From NCBI GenBank assembly GCA_910579285.1, contig CAJTTT010000037.1:1-23252 (forward strand): a stretch of DNA of 23,252 nucleotides, in the 5' to 3' direction. Position numbers and translations under genes: made by a program. Under the pieces are notes generated by a model, which did not search any database, was not told the DNA's origin, and was given only the letters and a program-made list of their open reading frames with translations. The DNA is from an uncultured Lachnospiraceae bacterium (GTDB taxonomy: Bacteria > Bacillota > Clostridia > Lachnospirales > Lachnospiraceae). Below are positions 15,831 to 23,126 of this stretch, piece by piece; the stretch's first letter is position 1, and the number at the start of each line of letters is the position of its first letter.

Positions 15831-16766
15831 TTACTGTTTTTCCTCATTATTACGGTTAATGACCATAGATACGATACCGCAGGCAATACCAAAAATGGGA
15901 TAGACCACCCATGCACTGTGCCAGTAATTTCCGAGAAAACCGAATCCGAGATAGATCATGGTAGCCACCATCATAATGCTGCCGCAGATGATACTGATTT
16001 TTTTACCGTTTTTGTAGGTCTGTGAATTGTGGTCATGCATTAGATTGTATTGCTCAATATTGTATTTGCCATCCTGTGTGCCTGCATAGGTAAACAATAT
16101 GACGGCTATGGCTACAAGGAACATAAACAGGGCGCCGCTCAACATGTCAAGATCAATTCTGTCCCGTATGATGTTATCGGGAGAGATGACAGCAACAATT
16201 GTAGTTGCTAAAATCATGCCGAAAATAATAAGAACAACCCCTGTTGTGATAAATTGAATCAGTTTTTTGTGAAACGCTTCTTTTTCTTCATCGGAATAAA
16301 AGTTTTCTATGTATGGATATTTCTTTTCAAAGTAATTTCTCTGTAAGCCGGAAACGATAAAAATCGCTACGGCCGCTATTACGAAGAAAAGAAATATAAT
16401 GCCGGAAAGCTCTTCCATATCAATACCATGTACTTCAGAAATAAACGTATCTAAGAACAGCATAAGAGTAATTCCGCCTAAAATCAGTCCCACGCCTGTT
16501 GTGATTCTTCTGCTGAATTGATTCATAAACTGGTCGTAGTTACATTTGTCTTCCACATACTGCGTACTGATATCTTTCTGTACCAGATCATCTAAAGTAC
16601 AGTGAAAGAAACTGGCAAGCTGCAAAAGTTTATCCATTTCCGGATAGGTTGTATCCGACTCCCATTTAGAGACAGACTGTCTTGATACTTCCAATGCTTC
16701 CGCCAACTGCTCCTGCGTGATGTTATCCCGCTTTCTTAAAAATTGTAAGTTTTGTCCTAAGCTCAT
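15831..16766 (-). CDS. XRE-family regulator fused to a six-helix membrane domain
   Basis: Likely membrane-anchored DNA-binding regulator. 311 residues. An N-terminal XRE helix-turn-helix (4-60) with recognition-helix text VSRQSVSKWESDTTYPEMDKL, split as VSRQSVSKWES then DTTYPEMDKL. Six hydrophobic segments follow near 89-107, 120-139, 170-193, 208-227, 256-276 and 283-303. Segments 1-2 and 3-4 are internal copies (ITTGVGLILGG vs ITTGVVLIIFG; ELSGIIFLFFVIAAVAIF vs MLSGALFMFLVAIAVILF). No catalytic motif is seen; the signal and target genes are unknown. The ATG at 16766 has AGGAG 8 nt upstream. It lies 164 nt downstream of the flavin reductase-rubredoxin gene on the same strand with no clear terminator between, so partial co-transcription is possible. 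Confidence 0.85.
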   Translation of the reverse strand: MSLGQNLQFLRKRDNITQEQLAEALEVSRQSVSKWESDTTYPEMDKLLQLASFFHCTLDDLVQKDISTQYVEDKCNYDQFMNQFSRRITTGVGLILGGITLMLFLDTFISEVHGIDMEELSGIIFLFFVIAAVAIFIVSGLQRNYFEKKYPYIENFYSDEEKEAFHKKLIQFITTGVVLIIFGMILATTIVAVISPDNIIRDRIDLDMLSGALFMFLVAIAVILFTYAGTQDGKYNIEQYNLMHDHNSQTYKNGKKISIICGSIMMVATMIYLGFGFLGNYWHSAWVVYPIFGIACGIVSMVINRNNEEKQ

Positions 16767-16930
16767 AGTTTAATCTCCTGTTCTTTTTTTGTGCTGGCTA
16801 TGGTCATATTGTAGGATAGCGGGAATGTAAAGACCATCAATTTCATGTTGCTTTTAACTATTTTCATGTAAAGCTGCGGTTGCATTCCCGTAAATACGGC
16901 GTTCTTTGACGATAGCGGCACAAAACAGAA

Positions 16931-17533
16931 TCAGACTATTTTTTCAAAATCTTCAATGCCGTGCTTACACCAGGGACAGACAAAATCAGAGGGAAGTTCT
17001 TCTCCTTCATACACATAACCGCATACGATACAGCGCCAGCCTTTGGCTGTGGAAGCTTCTGACTTCGGTTTTACAAACTCGTGATAGAAAGAATAGGTCA
17101 TCGCCTTTTCAGTAGATATTACGTCGCAGTCGTTTACCGAACAGATAAAAAGTATGTGGGTTCCCAGATCAACGGTGTCGGTTACCTTACAGTCGATAAA
17201 AGCAGTGGTATGCTTTGTAAGATAAGGAAGTTCCTGCCCGGTCATGGCAAAAGGATAATCTACAAATTTATCTGTTTCGCGTCCGCTCTGGAAACCAAAA
17301 TGCTGAAAGAGAGTAAAAGGGGCCGTCTCAGAGAGCACAGACAGAGATACCATTTTTGATTTCTGTATGATCTCGCAGGTCAGATTCTCTTTATTGACTG
17401 CCACCGCAATCTGAAGGGGATTGCTTGTCACCTGCATCACCGTGTTAACGATACAGCCGTTCATTTTTTTCTCAAATTTTGATGCGGCCACATAAAGCCC
17501 GTAAGATAATTGAAACAATGCCTTCGTATTCAT
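16931..17533 (-). CDS. Flavin reductase-rubredoxin fusion (high-molecular-weight rubredoxin, Hrb-like)
   Basis: Predicted electron carrier. 200 residues: an FMN-binding split-barrel flavin reductase domain (about 5-150; start LFQLSYGLYVAASKF, then NPLQIAVAVNKEN) joined to a C-terminal rubredoxin domain (165-200) with C168-x2-C171 and C186-x2-C189 (CIVCGYVYEG, CPWCK). The 14-residue spacing between cysteine pairs is the short rubrerythrin-like form. In Moorella, Hrb passes electrons from NADH to a flavodiiron NO/O2 reductase; no such partner is in this window, so the role in oxidative or nitrosative defence is inferred. I chose the ATG at 17533 with AAGGAG 6 nt upstream; the frame stays open 26 codons further, but that part overlaps the promoter and the leader stem-loop. 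Confidence 0.88.
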   Translation of the reverse strand: MNTKALFQLSYGLYVAASKFEKKMNGCIVNTVMQVTSNPLQIAVAVNKENLTCEIIQKSKMVSLSVLSETAPFTLFQHFGFQSGRETDKFVDYPFAMTGQELPYLTKHTTAFIDCKVTDTVDLGTHILFICSVNDCDVISTEKAMTYSFYHEFVKPKSEASTAKGWRCIVCGYVYEGEELPSDFVCPWCKHGIEDFEKIV

Positions 17534-17553
17534 AATGATCTCCTTTTCGTTTC

Positions 17554-17584
17554 CATCTGTTTTTATTATGCGAAAAAACAGATG
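17554..17584 (-). promoter_or_regulatory. Stem-loop or operator in the leader of the rubredoxin fusion gene
   Basis: Perfect 11-bp inverted repeat CATCTGTTTTT / AAAAACAGATG with a 9-nt spacer, lying downstream of the predicted start of transcription and 20 nt upstream of the start codon. It could be a dyad operator or an RNA stem. The A/T-rich inner half and lack of a downstream T run argue against a terminator. Confidence 0.55.
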
Positions 17585-17616
17585 TATTATTCGTTTCAAA
17601 TGTCTTTTCAAAATTT

Positions 17617-17645
17617 ATTATAGTTGGTATAAAAGTTGATGACAA
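17617..17645 (-). promoter_or_regulatory. SigA-type promoter of the rubredoxin fusion gene
   Basis: Minus strand: -35 TTGTCA (17640-17645), 17-bp spacer, -10 TATAAT (17617-17622). Predicted transcription start about 17610, giving a 77-nt leader. The gap to the divergent MATE gene (17534-17819) holds this promoter and the leader stem-loop; I see no equally good promoter facing the MATE gene. Confidence 0.75.
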
Positions 17646-17819
17646 GTCATAAATTATTTACCTTTCATGTGCAACAATCGCGCATCCCTATAAAATTTTT
17701 TGCTGTCATAGCTTGTAACATAATTGTGGCATATCGCCAATATAATGAAAATAAGAGTGCATACTTCATCAAATTTGCAAATCTGTGAAAAAGAGAATAA
17801 AATAGGAGATATTGTAATA

Positions 17820-19241
17820 ATGAAAGAAAATGACAGTATTTCAACCGAAATAAAGGAAAGACAAGAGAAAACTATGAAATTTGAGAGTGCGGAACAAAAG
17901 AGAAACTATATGCTGGAGGAGCCGGTGGAAAAACTGGTATGCAGACTTGCGGTACCTACGATCTTAAGTATGCTGGTGACCTCATTTTATAATATGGCGG
18001 ACACTTTTTTTGTAGGAAAGCTGGATACCCAGTCCACGGCGGCGGTAGGTATTGTCTTTTCCCTGATGGCGATTATTCAGGCCATAGGATTTTTGTTTGG
18101 ACACGGCTCCGGCAACTTTATTTCCAGAAAATTAGGCGCTGGTGAGATGGAAGAGGCGGAAAAAATGTCTGCAGTCGGATTTTTTACGTCCTTTCTTTCT
18201 GGTGTGGTTATTATGGCAGGATGCATGTTTTTTATAGAGCCGCTTTCCTATCTGCTCGGTTCCACGGAAACAATTCAGCCCTACACAGTGGCTTATCTGA
18301 GAATTATTTTGATTGGCGCGCCTGCCATGACGGCGTCCTTGGTGTTAAATAATCAGATGCGTTTTCAGGGAAGCGCTTTTTATGCGATGATCGGCATTGT
18401 TTCTGGTGCGGTAATTAACATCATACTGGATCCCATTTTGATTTTCTGGTGCGGCATGGGTGTTGCCGGGGCAGCTCTTGCCACCACCATAAGTCAGTAT
18501 CTGAGTTTCTTTTTTCTTCTTATTATGATAAAGAGAGGCGGGAACATACAGATCCGTTTCCAAAATTTTAAGCCCAGCCTTCACTTTTTTGCTGAGGTGA
18601 TCCGCGGCGGTATCCCATCCCTGTTCAGGCAGGGGCTTGCCAGTATAGCTACAATCTGCCTGAACCACGCGGCGGGCGTATACGGTGACGGGGCGATAGC
18701 AGGCATGTCCATCGTGTCCCGAATAATGATGTTTGCAAATTCCGCTCTGATCGGTTTTGGTCAGGGTTTTCAGCCTGTTTGCGGTTTTAATTACGGGGCG
18801 AAACGGTATGAGAGAGTGCTAAAGGCTTTTCATTTCTGCGTGAAAGTGGCATTTTTCTGTCTGCTTGGCATGGCGGTTCTGGTATTCATCTTTGCGCCCC
18901 AGCTTGTGACCGTTTTCAGGAAAGACGATCCTGACGTGATCATGGTAGGTACAGCGGCGCTTCGTTATTCCGTGATCGCATTTCCTTTGAGTGCATGGAT
19001 TATTATGTGTAATATGATGCTGCAGTCCATCGGTAAGGGATTGAAGGCATCTATCGTGGCCTCCGCCAGGCAGGGGATCTTTTTCCTGCCGCTGATCTGG
19101 ATTCTGCCCTATTTCTTTGGTCTTACAGGAGTGGAAGCATGCCAGGCGGTTTCAGATTTCTTTGCGCTGACGATATCTATTCCACTTGGGGTGAGCGTGA
19201 TCCGGGAGATGAAGCGGGAGGAAAGTTATAGCAACTTATAG
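17820..19241 (+). CDS. MATE-family efflux transporter
   Basis: Predicted cation-coupled multidrug exporter of the MepA-like type. 473 residues from the chosen start, with about 12 hydrophobic segments in two halves. Family text includes AVPTILSMLVTSFYNMADTF in TM1, then FVGKLDTQSTAAVG, and the second-half GFGQGFQPVCGFNYGAKRY. The substrate is not predictable. I chose the ATG at 17820, with AGGAG 11 nt upstream; the frame stays open 32 codons further but the extension is unlike a MATE start. An ATG at 17874 (MKFESAEQK) is also possible and gives a more usual N-terminus. The hydrophilic N-terminal 45 residues are longer than usual. It is divergent from the rubredoxin fusion gene. Confidence 0.92.
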   Translation: MKENDSISTEIKERQEKTMKFESAEQKRNYMLEEPVEKLVCRLAVPTILSMLVTSFYNMADTFFVGKLDTQSTAAVGIVFSLMAIIQAIGFLFGHGSGNFISRKLGAGEMEEAEKMSAVGFFTSFLSGVVIMAGCMFFIEPLSYLLGSTETIQPYTVAYLRIILIGAPAMTASLVLNNQMRFQGSAFYAMIGIVSGAVINIILDPILIFWCGMGVAGAALATTISQYLSFFFLLIMIKRGGNIQIRFQNFKPSLHFFAEVIRGGIPSLFRQGLASIATICLNHAAGVYGDGAIAGMSIVSRIMMFANSALIGFGQGFQPVCGFNYGAKRYERVLKAFHFCVKVAFFCLLGMAVLVFIFAPQLVTVFRKDDPDVIMVGTAALRYSVIAFPLSAWIIMCNMMLQSIGKGLKASIVASARQGIFFLPLIWILPYFFGLTGVEACQAVSDFFALTISIPLGVSVIREMKREESYSNL

Positions 19242-19272
19242 GATTTATTTTGCGGAATCATGCGTATTACAA

Positions 19273-19301
19273 TTGACGTAAGCGTAATACTATGGAATAA
19301 T
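19273..19301 (+). promoter_or_regulatory. Probable promoter of the AAA ATPase gene
   Basis: -35 TTGACG (19273-19278), 17-bp spacer, -10 AATAAT (19296-19301). Inverted repeat GTATTAC (19264-19270) / GTAATAC (19284-19290) brackets the -35 element and could be an operator. Transcription would start near 19308, at the ribosome binding site, leaving a very short leader. Confidence 0.5.
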
Positions 19302-19305
19302 ATAA

Positions 19306-20511
19306 GTGGAGGTGATACTTATATTTAAAATAAATCCATATAGACCGGGAGCCGGATTAATGCCGACTTATTTGGCCGGGCGTGATGAAGATATAGAGAA
19401 TGTAAGCCAGATGTTTGAAGCGCTTTCTATGAATATGCCTACACAGTCTGTTATTTTTAGTGGATTACGGGGTGTAGGTAAAACCGTTTTGATAAACAGT
19501 CTGCAAAAATTTGCAGAAGATAAAGATATTTTTTGCAGACATATTGAAGTGGAAGAAAGAAATGATTTTATTTCTCAGATTGCTGCCTGTTCGCAGGCAT
19601 TTTTAAGAAAAGTCAGCGCAAAAGAAAAATTCAAACATCTGATACAAAAGCCGCTTGATGCAATTAAAGCATTGGTTATTTCATTTGATCCGAATGACAG
19701 TACCTTTTCTTTTTCTATGCAGGAAAAAGAACTTTATCAATCAGTCAATTTAACACAGGGTTTGACAGATGTGTTAACAACAGTTGGTGAGGCGGCATAT
19801 AAAACGGGCATTCCTATTTGTTTTTTTATTGATGAAATTCAATATATGAAGCCAAAAGAGCTGGGATCTCTGATTTCTGCGTTACACCGTACCAATCAGT
19901 TAGGATATCCCGTTATGGTGATTGGCGCCGGACTGCCTAAAATATATAAGATGTTGTCGGACGAAAGATCTTATTCCGAAAGGTTATTTTTATATAAGGA
20001 AATTGGTTCCTTGACGGATGAACAGTCCAGAAAAGCAATTGAAATACCTGCGCAGAAGTTTGGAATTACTTATACAGATGCGGCAATAGATAAAATTGTC
20101 ATGATTACAAAAGGATATCCGTTTTTCATTCAGCAGATGTGTCAGGTAGTCTATAAAAATGCGGTTGAGAGAGAGATAGATTGTAGCTGTGTGGAAAATA
20201 GTATAGAAGAGTTTTATAAACTGCTGGATGTGGGTTTTTTTAAAGTCAGATATGAGAGATGTGCGGACAGTGATAAGAAATTTATTTTTGCAATGGTACA
20301 ATGTGGAGAGTTACCATGTACAATTGCCAATGTGGCAAAGAACCTCAAAAAAAGCGTAAATTCCATATCTACCACGAGAGCGCAGTTGATCAGCAAGGGA
20401 ATTATTTATCCAATCAGATACAGGGAATTGGATTTTACGGTGCCGGAATTTAGCGGATATATTGAAAGACTGGAAGAATACAGATTGTGGTGTGAAGAAA
20501 AAGAAGTGTGA
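19306..20511 (+). CDS. AAA ATPase with C-terminal winged helix (archaeal-ATPase/ORC-like)
   Basis: Stand-alone P-loop ATPase of unknown role. Counted from GTG 19306 it has 401 residues: N-terminal family motif NPYRPGAGLMPTYLAGRD (10-27), Walker A GLRGVGKT (53-60), Walker B CFFIDEIQ (172-179), a second-sensor-like GYPFFIQ (270-276) and a winged-helix-like domain (about 322-380). The start is uncertain. GTG 19306 is the outermost in-frame start, but a strong GGAGG at 19308-19312 lies after it, and 8 nt later is an in-frame ATA (19321) exactly where MFKINPY would begin. The ATG at 19360 has GGGAG upstream but would remove the conserved N-terminal motif. Related proteins include ORC/Cdc6-like ATPases and NTPases of defence systems; no partner gene lies beside it. 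It ends at a strong terminator. Confidence 0.85.
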   Translation: MEVILIFKINPYRPGAGLMPTYLAGRDEDIENVSQMFEALSMNMPTQSVIFSGLRGVGKTVLINSLQKFAEDKDIFCRHIEVEERNDFISQIAACSQAFLRKVSAKEKFKHLIQKPLDAIKALVISFDPNDSTFSFSMQEKELYQSVNLTQGLTDVLTTVGEAAYKTGIPICFFIDEIQYMKPKELGSLISALHRTNQLGYPVMVIGAGLPKIYKMLSDERSYSERLFLYKEIGSLTDEQSRKAIEIPAQKFGITYTDAAIDKIVMITKGYPFFIQQMCQVVYKNAVEREIDCSCVENSIEEFYKLLDVGFFKVRYERCADSDKKFIFAMVQCGELPCTIANVAKNLKKSVNSISTTRAQLISKGIIYPIRYRELDFTVPEFSGYIERLEEYRLWCEEKEV

Positions 20512-20519
20512 ATAAAATG

Positions 20520-20561
20520 ATCCCCGATAAGCCTGTTATATAACACAGAATTGTCGGGGAT
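20520..20561. terminator. Bidirectional terminator after the ATPase gene
   Basis: 11-bp stem ATCCCCGATAA / TTGTCGGGGAT (one mismatch or wobble pair), 20-nt loop that includes the palindrome GTTATATAAC. TATCTTTTATTTT follows on plus, and CATTTTATTC on minus. It separates convergent genes. Confidence 0.82.
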
Positions 20562-20591
20562 ATCTTTTATTTTGATCAGATACAGAAAATT

Positions 20592-22127
20592 CTATTTTAG
20601 ATATTTCCCGGCCTGGTACAGTGAAAAATTAAAATTCCGGATTCCCATTCCTCTCGCTCGATATTCCATCTTACAGTAATAGCTTTTTATCCAATAAAGC
20701 TCGTGGTAATAATCATCGTTATAGTTTCCGTTTTTATCAACTGCCATTTTTTCCAGCATATCGTCCACACTGACCAAATAAGGATTGGCGGATGAATCTA
20801 AAATAATCGGTGCGGCGTCTGCGGAAAGTCTGCTTAAGTAATCGTAATCGGCGCCATTCTCCAGATTATAGCGGGCGATCAGGCAGTCCGGCCTGTAGAA
20901 AGAAAGTGTGATATAACAGATACTTACTACCGAAAGTCCATACAGGAATAATGGAAATCTCCTGTAAAAAATAAATGTGGTGACACCTGCCATCAGGAAG
21001 AAGATGACTGCCAGCGCCCACAGTACAAACAACCGTAAAAAGGTGAGGGCGTATGTGTCAATATACAAGATCATCCGCAGGGCGCTGGAGAAAATCATAA
21101 TAAAAGTACATCCGCAGATCACGGAAAGTATCACCCGCAATGTCCTGCTTTCCCGAAACAGATAAAGACAGATGAGCACAAGCAGGAAATTAATGATACT
21201 GACAGCCAGAAGCTGAAAAAATCCTTCTCTTGCATAGCCTGCGTAGGTATAGTTCTCTGGAAGCTGCATCTTACCGATAAACAGATACAGAATTTGTACT
21301 ACGCTGAAAAACAGATAAAGAATGCCGAGCAGGGATGTAAAAACAATGGCAATGACAGGATCAAACCCGGATTTTTCCTCCGTGTTCTCACTTACATCTT
21401 TTCTGCAAAGAGCGGATAACAGGGCGTATGAGGAGAAAAAGACCATCGTAATCAGAAAAAGAATCTTTATCACTTCCCATATATTTAAGGCTTTTATCAG
21501 ACGCACAAGCATATTTTCAAAGATAGCGTCCGCGCCTGCAAGCAGCATAGTCATACACAGCAGAAGGGGAATAGCTATGGCAAATCCTATGAGTGCAGGC
21601 AGAAAATAATTTTTTCCTCTTGTTTTTTCCTGTTTTTCTGCATCAAAATAAGAGACCATGTCGCTCAAAGGTCTGAACAGGCAGCAGAAACAGGAACCTA
21701 TCGTGTGAAAGAAAGCGGTAACATATTTGGGAAAATTCCACGTCCTATCATTATAAAAGGTGTGCAGCATTAAAAGGAACGAGAGCAAAAAAAGGCCGCA
21801 TTTGTTCATAAAAAGGATCGGCAGAGAGTTTGTCATGCTGTTAGAAATACCTAACAGAGTGATGCCTGTGATATAAAATACGCTGTCTTTTTTGAAGGGA
21901 ACCCCTAACTTTTTCGAAGAGAAGAAGAAACAGCAAAGGGTTCCGATGACGAAAAAAGGGTAAGTGATCCCCGAAGTGTTTTTGTAGAGGCAGAAAGCAT
22001 AAAACGCTGAGTAGAGAAGACATCCTATGCCAAAGGAAGGAAAGTGCCGTTTCATGCTCCGGGTGTATTCAGTTTCCGGGTTTTTCGTACTTTGCTCTGC
22101 GGGTTGTAAGTAAGCTGTTGATTCCAT
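20592..22127 (-). CDS. DUF4173/DUF4153-like polytopic membrane protein
   Basis: Membrane protein of unknown function. 511 residues with about 11 hydrophobic segments (31-50, 54-71, 83-103, 106-124, 174-197, 215-240, 257-284, 302-323, 329-351, 362-385, 393-411) and a soluble C-terminal domain of about 95 residues. DUF4173-type motifs: YAREGFFQLLAVSIIN (298-313), YIDTYALTFLRL (355-366), IARYNLENG (417-425) and DYLSRLSADAAP (429-440). I chose the ATG at 22127 (MESTAYLQP), with GGAGG 5 nt upstream; the frame stays open 34 codons further, through a hairpin. It lies 129 nt after the small XRE regulator gene on the same strand and may be its target or operon partner. Naming is from memory of the family. 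Confidence 0.8.
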   Translation of the reverse strand: MESTAYLQPAEQSTKNPETEYTRSMKRHFPSFGIGCLLYSAFYAFCLYKNTSGITYPFFVIGTLCCFFFSSKKLGVPFKKDSVFYITGITLLGISNSMTNSLPILFMNKCGLFLLSFLLMLHTFYNDRTWNFPKYVTAFFHTIGSCFCCLFRPLSDMVSYFDAEKQEKTRGKNYFLPALIGFAIAIPLLLCMTMLLAGADAIFENMLVRLIKALNIWEVIKILFLITMVFFSSYALLSALCRKDVSENTEEKSGFDPVIAIVFTSLLGILYLFFSVVQILYLFIGKMQLPENYTYAGYAREGFFQLLAVSIINFLLVLICLYLFRESRTLRVILSVICGCTFIMIFSSALRMILYIDTYALTFLRLFVLWALAVIFFLMAGVTTFIFYRRFPLFLYGLSVVSICYITLSFYRPDCLIARYNLENGADYDYLSRLSADAAPIILDSSANPYLVSVDDMLEKMAVDKNGNYNDDYYHELYWIKSYYCKMEYRARGMGIRNFNFSLYQAGKYLK

Positions 22128-22229
22128 CATTTCCTCCATTTCCTGCGCGGCTGCGCAAAGTTGATTGTTGTTATATCTAAAAATCCGGCTTTTCGAATTG
22201 TATTCATGTAAGTGATTTTGCTTATACAA

Positions 22230-22280
22230 AGCTCTGAAGGGTGATATAACAGAGTTCTATATTCCTTTCATATCAGAGCT
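22230..22280 (-). promoter_or_regulatory. Stem-loop spanning the end of the small XRE gene
   Basis: Minus-strand arms AGCTCTGA (22273-22280) / TCAGAGCT (22230-22237), 8 bp with a 35-nt loop, followed by TTGTATAAG. It contains the last codons and the stop of the XRE gene and could attenuate transcription into the downstream membrane-protein gene. The T run is poor, so termination would be weak. Confidence 0.35.
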
Positions 22281-22508
22281 GTCTTGTCCTGTGGAAGTTA
22301 CCTCGTCCTCCACATACTGCAAAAGATCTCCAGGCTGGCAGTCCAGCGCCTTACAGATTTCGTTTAAGGTGGAGAGGCGGATTGCTTTCGCCTTATTATT
22401 TTTAAGGATGGACAGATTCGCAAGGGTAATGTCAATCTCGCCTGCCAGTTCGGTCAGGCTTTTTTTACGCATTGCCATCATTACATCCAGATTGATGATA
22501 ATTGCCAT
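22257..22508 (-). CDS. Small XRE/Cro-type regulator (YozG-like)
   Basis: 83-residue DNA-binding protein that is almost entirely a helix-turn-helix: INLDVMMAMRKKSLTELAGE leads into ITLANLSILKNNKAKAIRLS (about 27-46) and LNEICKALDCQPGDLLQYVE (48-67). The pattern matches the YozG family, which in Bacillus subtilis sits beside the DUF2975 membrane protein YoaS, as here. The ATG at 22508 has only a weak GTGAGA upstream, so translation may depend on the preceding gene 57 nt away. The C-terminal 15 residues are hydrophilic and without features. It probably regulates its own operon (inferred). Confidence 0.88.
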   Translation of the reverse strand: MAIIINLDVMMAMRKKSLTELAGEIDITLANLSILKNNKAKAIRLSTLNEICKALDCQPGDLLQYVEDEVTSTGQDSSDMKGI

Positions 22509-22565
22509 GATAATCTCACTTTCTACCAGTTTAACAGACTTGAAAGCCTGCTTTTTGTGTTTCTC

Positions 22566-23012
22566 TTAAATGGTCAGATCATTTTCCAGTTTGTAGGTAA
22601 CGGCTTTGTCAAAGACGCCGGCCAGCACCCGGCTGAACAGCCCGGCTATTACAAAAACCAGAATCACGATAAATACCGCCGGTGTAAGATAGAGAAAAAG
22701 GCGGCAGGCCGTAATCACCGCAATGAAAAAACTGTAAATACTCATTTTTTCAAGACTCACCACATTTTCCCGGATAAAACAGTCGTCGTCCAGCACAGAG
22801 CGGAACATTTTTCGCAGCTGTTTCAAAATCAATACCGCAAAAATGCCGGAGAGGAAGAAAAGCAGGCAGAGAGAGTAGTAGTTTTCTTTAAAGTAACTGT
22901 TGAATTTTCCATAAAATTTAATGCTCAAGGGAAGTGTGGCAGTCACAACGATTCCGGCATAAAACATCAGATCCAGCAGAAGTTTGGTGAAAAGTGTCAG
23001 TCTGTCTTTCAT
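22566..23012 (-). CDS. DUF2975 membrane protein (YoaS-like)
   Basis: 148-residue membrane protein of unknown function. Four hydrophobic segments: about 9-32, 44-64, 90-108 and 110-130. Between segments 2 and 3 is the cytosolic segment LRKMFRSVLDDDCFIRENVV, typical of DUF2975. AAGGA about 9 nt upstream supports the ATG at 23012. First gene of a leftward unit with the YozG-like regulator and then the DUF4173-like protein. Pairing of DUF2975 proteins with small XRE regulators is common in Firmicutes, suggesting a membrane sensor-regulator pair; the mechanism is not shown by the sequence. Confidence 0.87.
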   Translation of the reverse strand: MKDRLTLFTKLLLDLMFYAGIVVTATLPLSIKFYGKFNSYFKENYYSLCLLFFLSGIFAVLILKQLRKMFRSVLDDDCFIRENVVSLEKMSIYSFFIAVITACRLFLYLTPAVFIVILVFVIAGLFSRVLAGVFDKAVTYKLENDLTI

Positions 23013-23097
23013 AAAAATGTATCCTTTCTATGACGCACGCTTTGTATTTGGCATTTTTTAATTGGCTTTGATTTTCCAATTTGCATTCTGTAAGTCT

Positions 23098-23126
23098 AAA
23101 ATAGCACGGGGAAATATGAATGTCAA
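23098..23126 (-). promoter_or_regulatory. Promoter of the DUF2975-XRE unit with direct repeats
   Basis: Minus strand: -35 TTGACA (23121-23126, perfect), 17-bp spacer, -10 TATTTT (23098-23103); start about 23091 and a 78-nt leader. On plus, TCAATAAA occurs at 23123-23130, overlapping the -35, and at 23144-23151, 21 bp away; the palindrome ATAAATATTTAT lies between them. These are plausible operator sites. Confidence 0.75.

Noticed and set aside
17642..17819. Promoter facing the MATE gene
   Set aside because: TATAAT occurs at about 17740, but no -35 element stands at a workable distance; the TTGCAA-17-TAAAAT match (from 17776) would place the transcription start past the ribosome binding site.
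22557..23033. 158-codon plus-strand open frame opposite the DUF2975 gene
   Set aside because: It is antisense to a membrane protein with a good ribosome binding site and promoter; its own text is His/Lys/Gln-rich with no domain.
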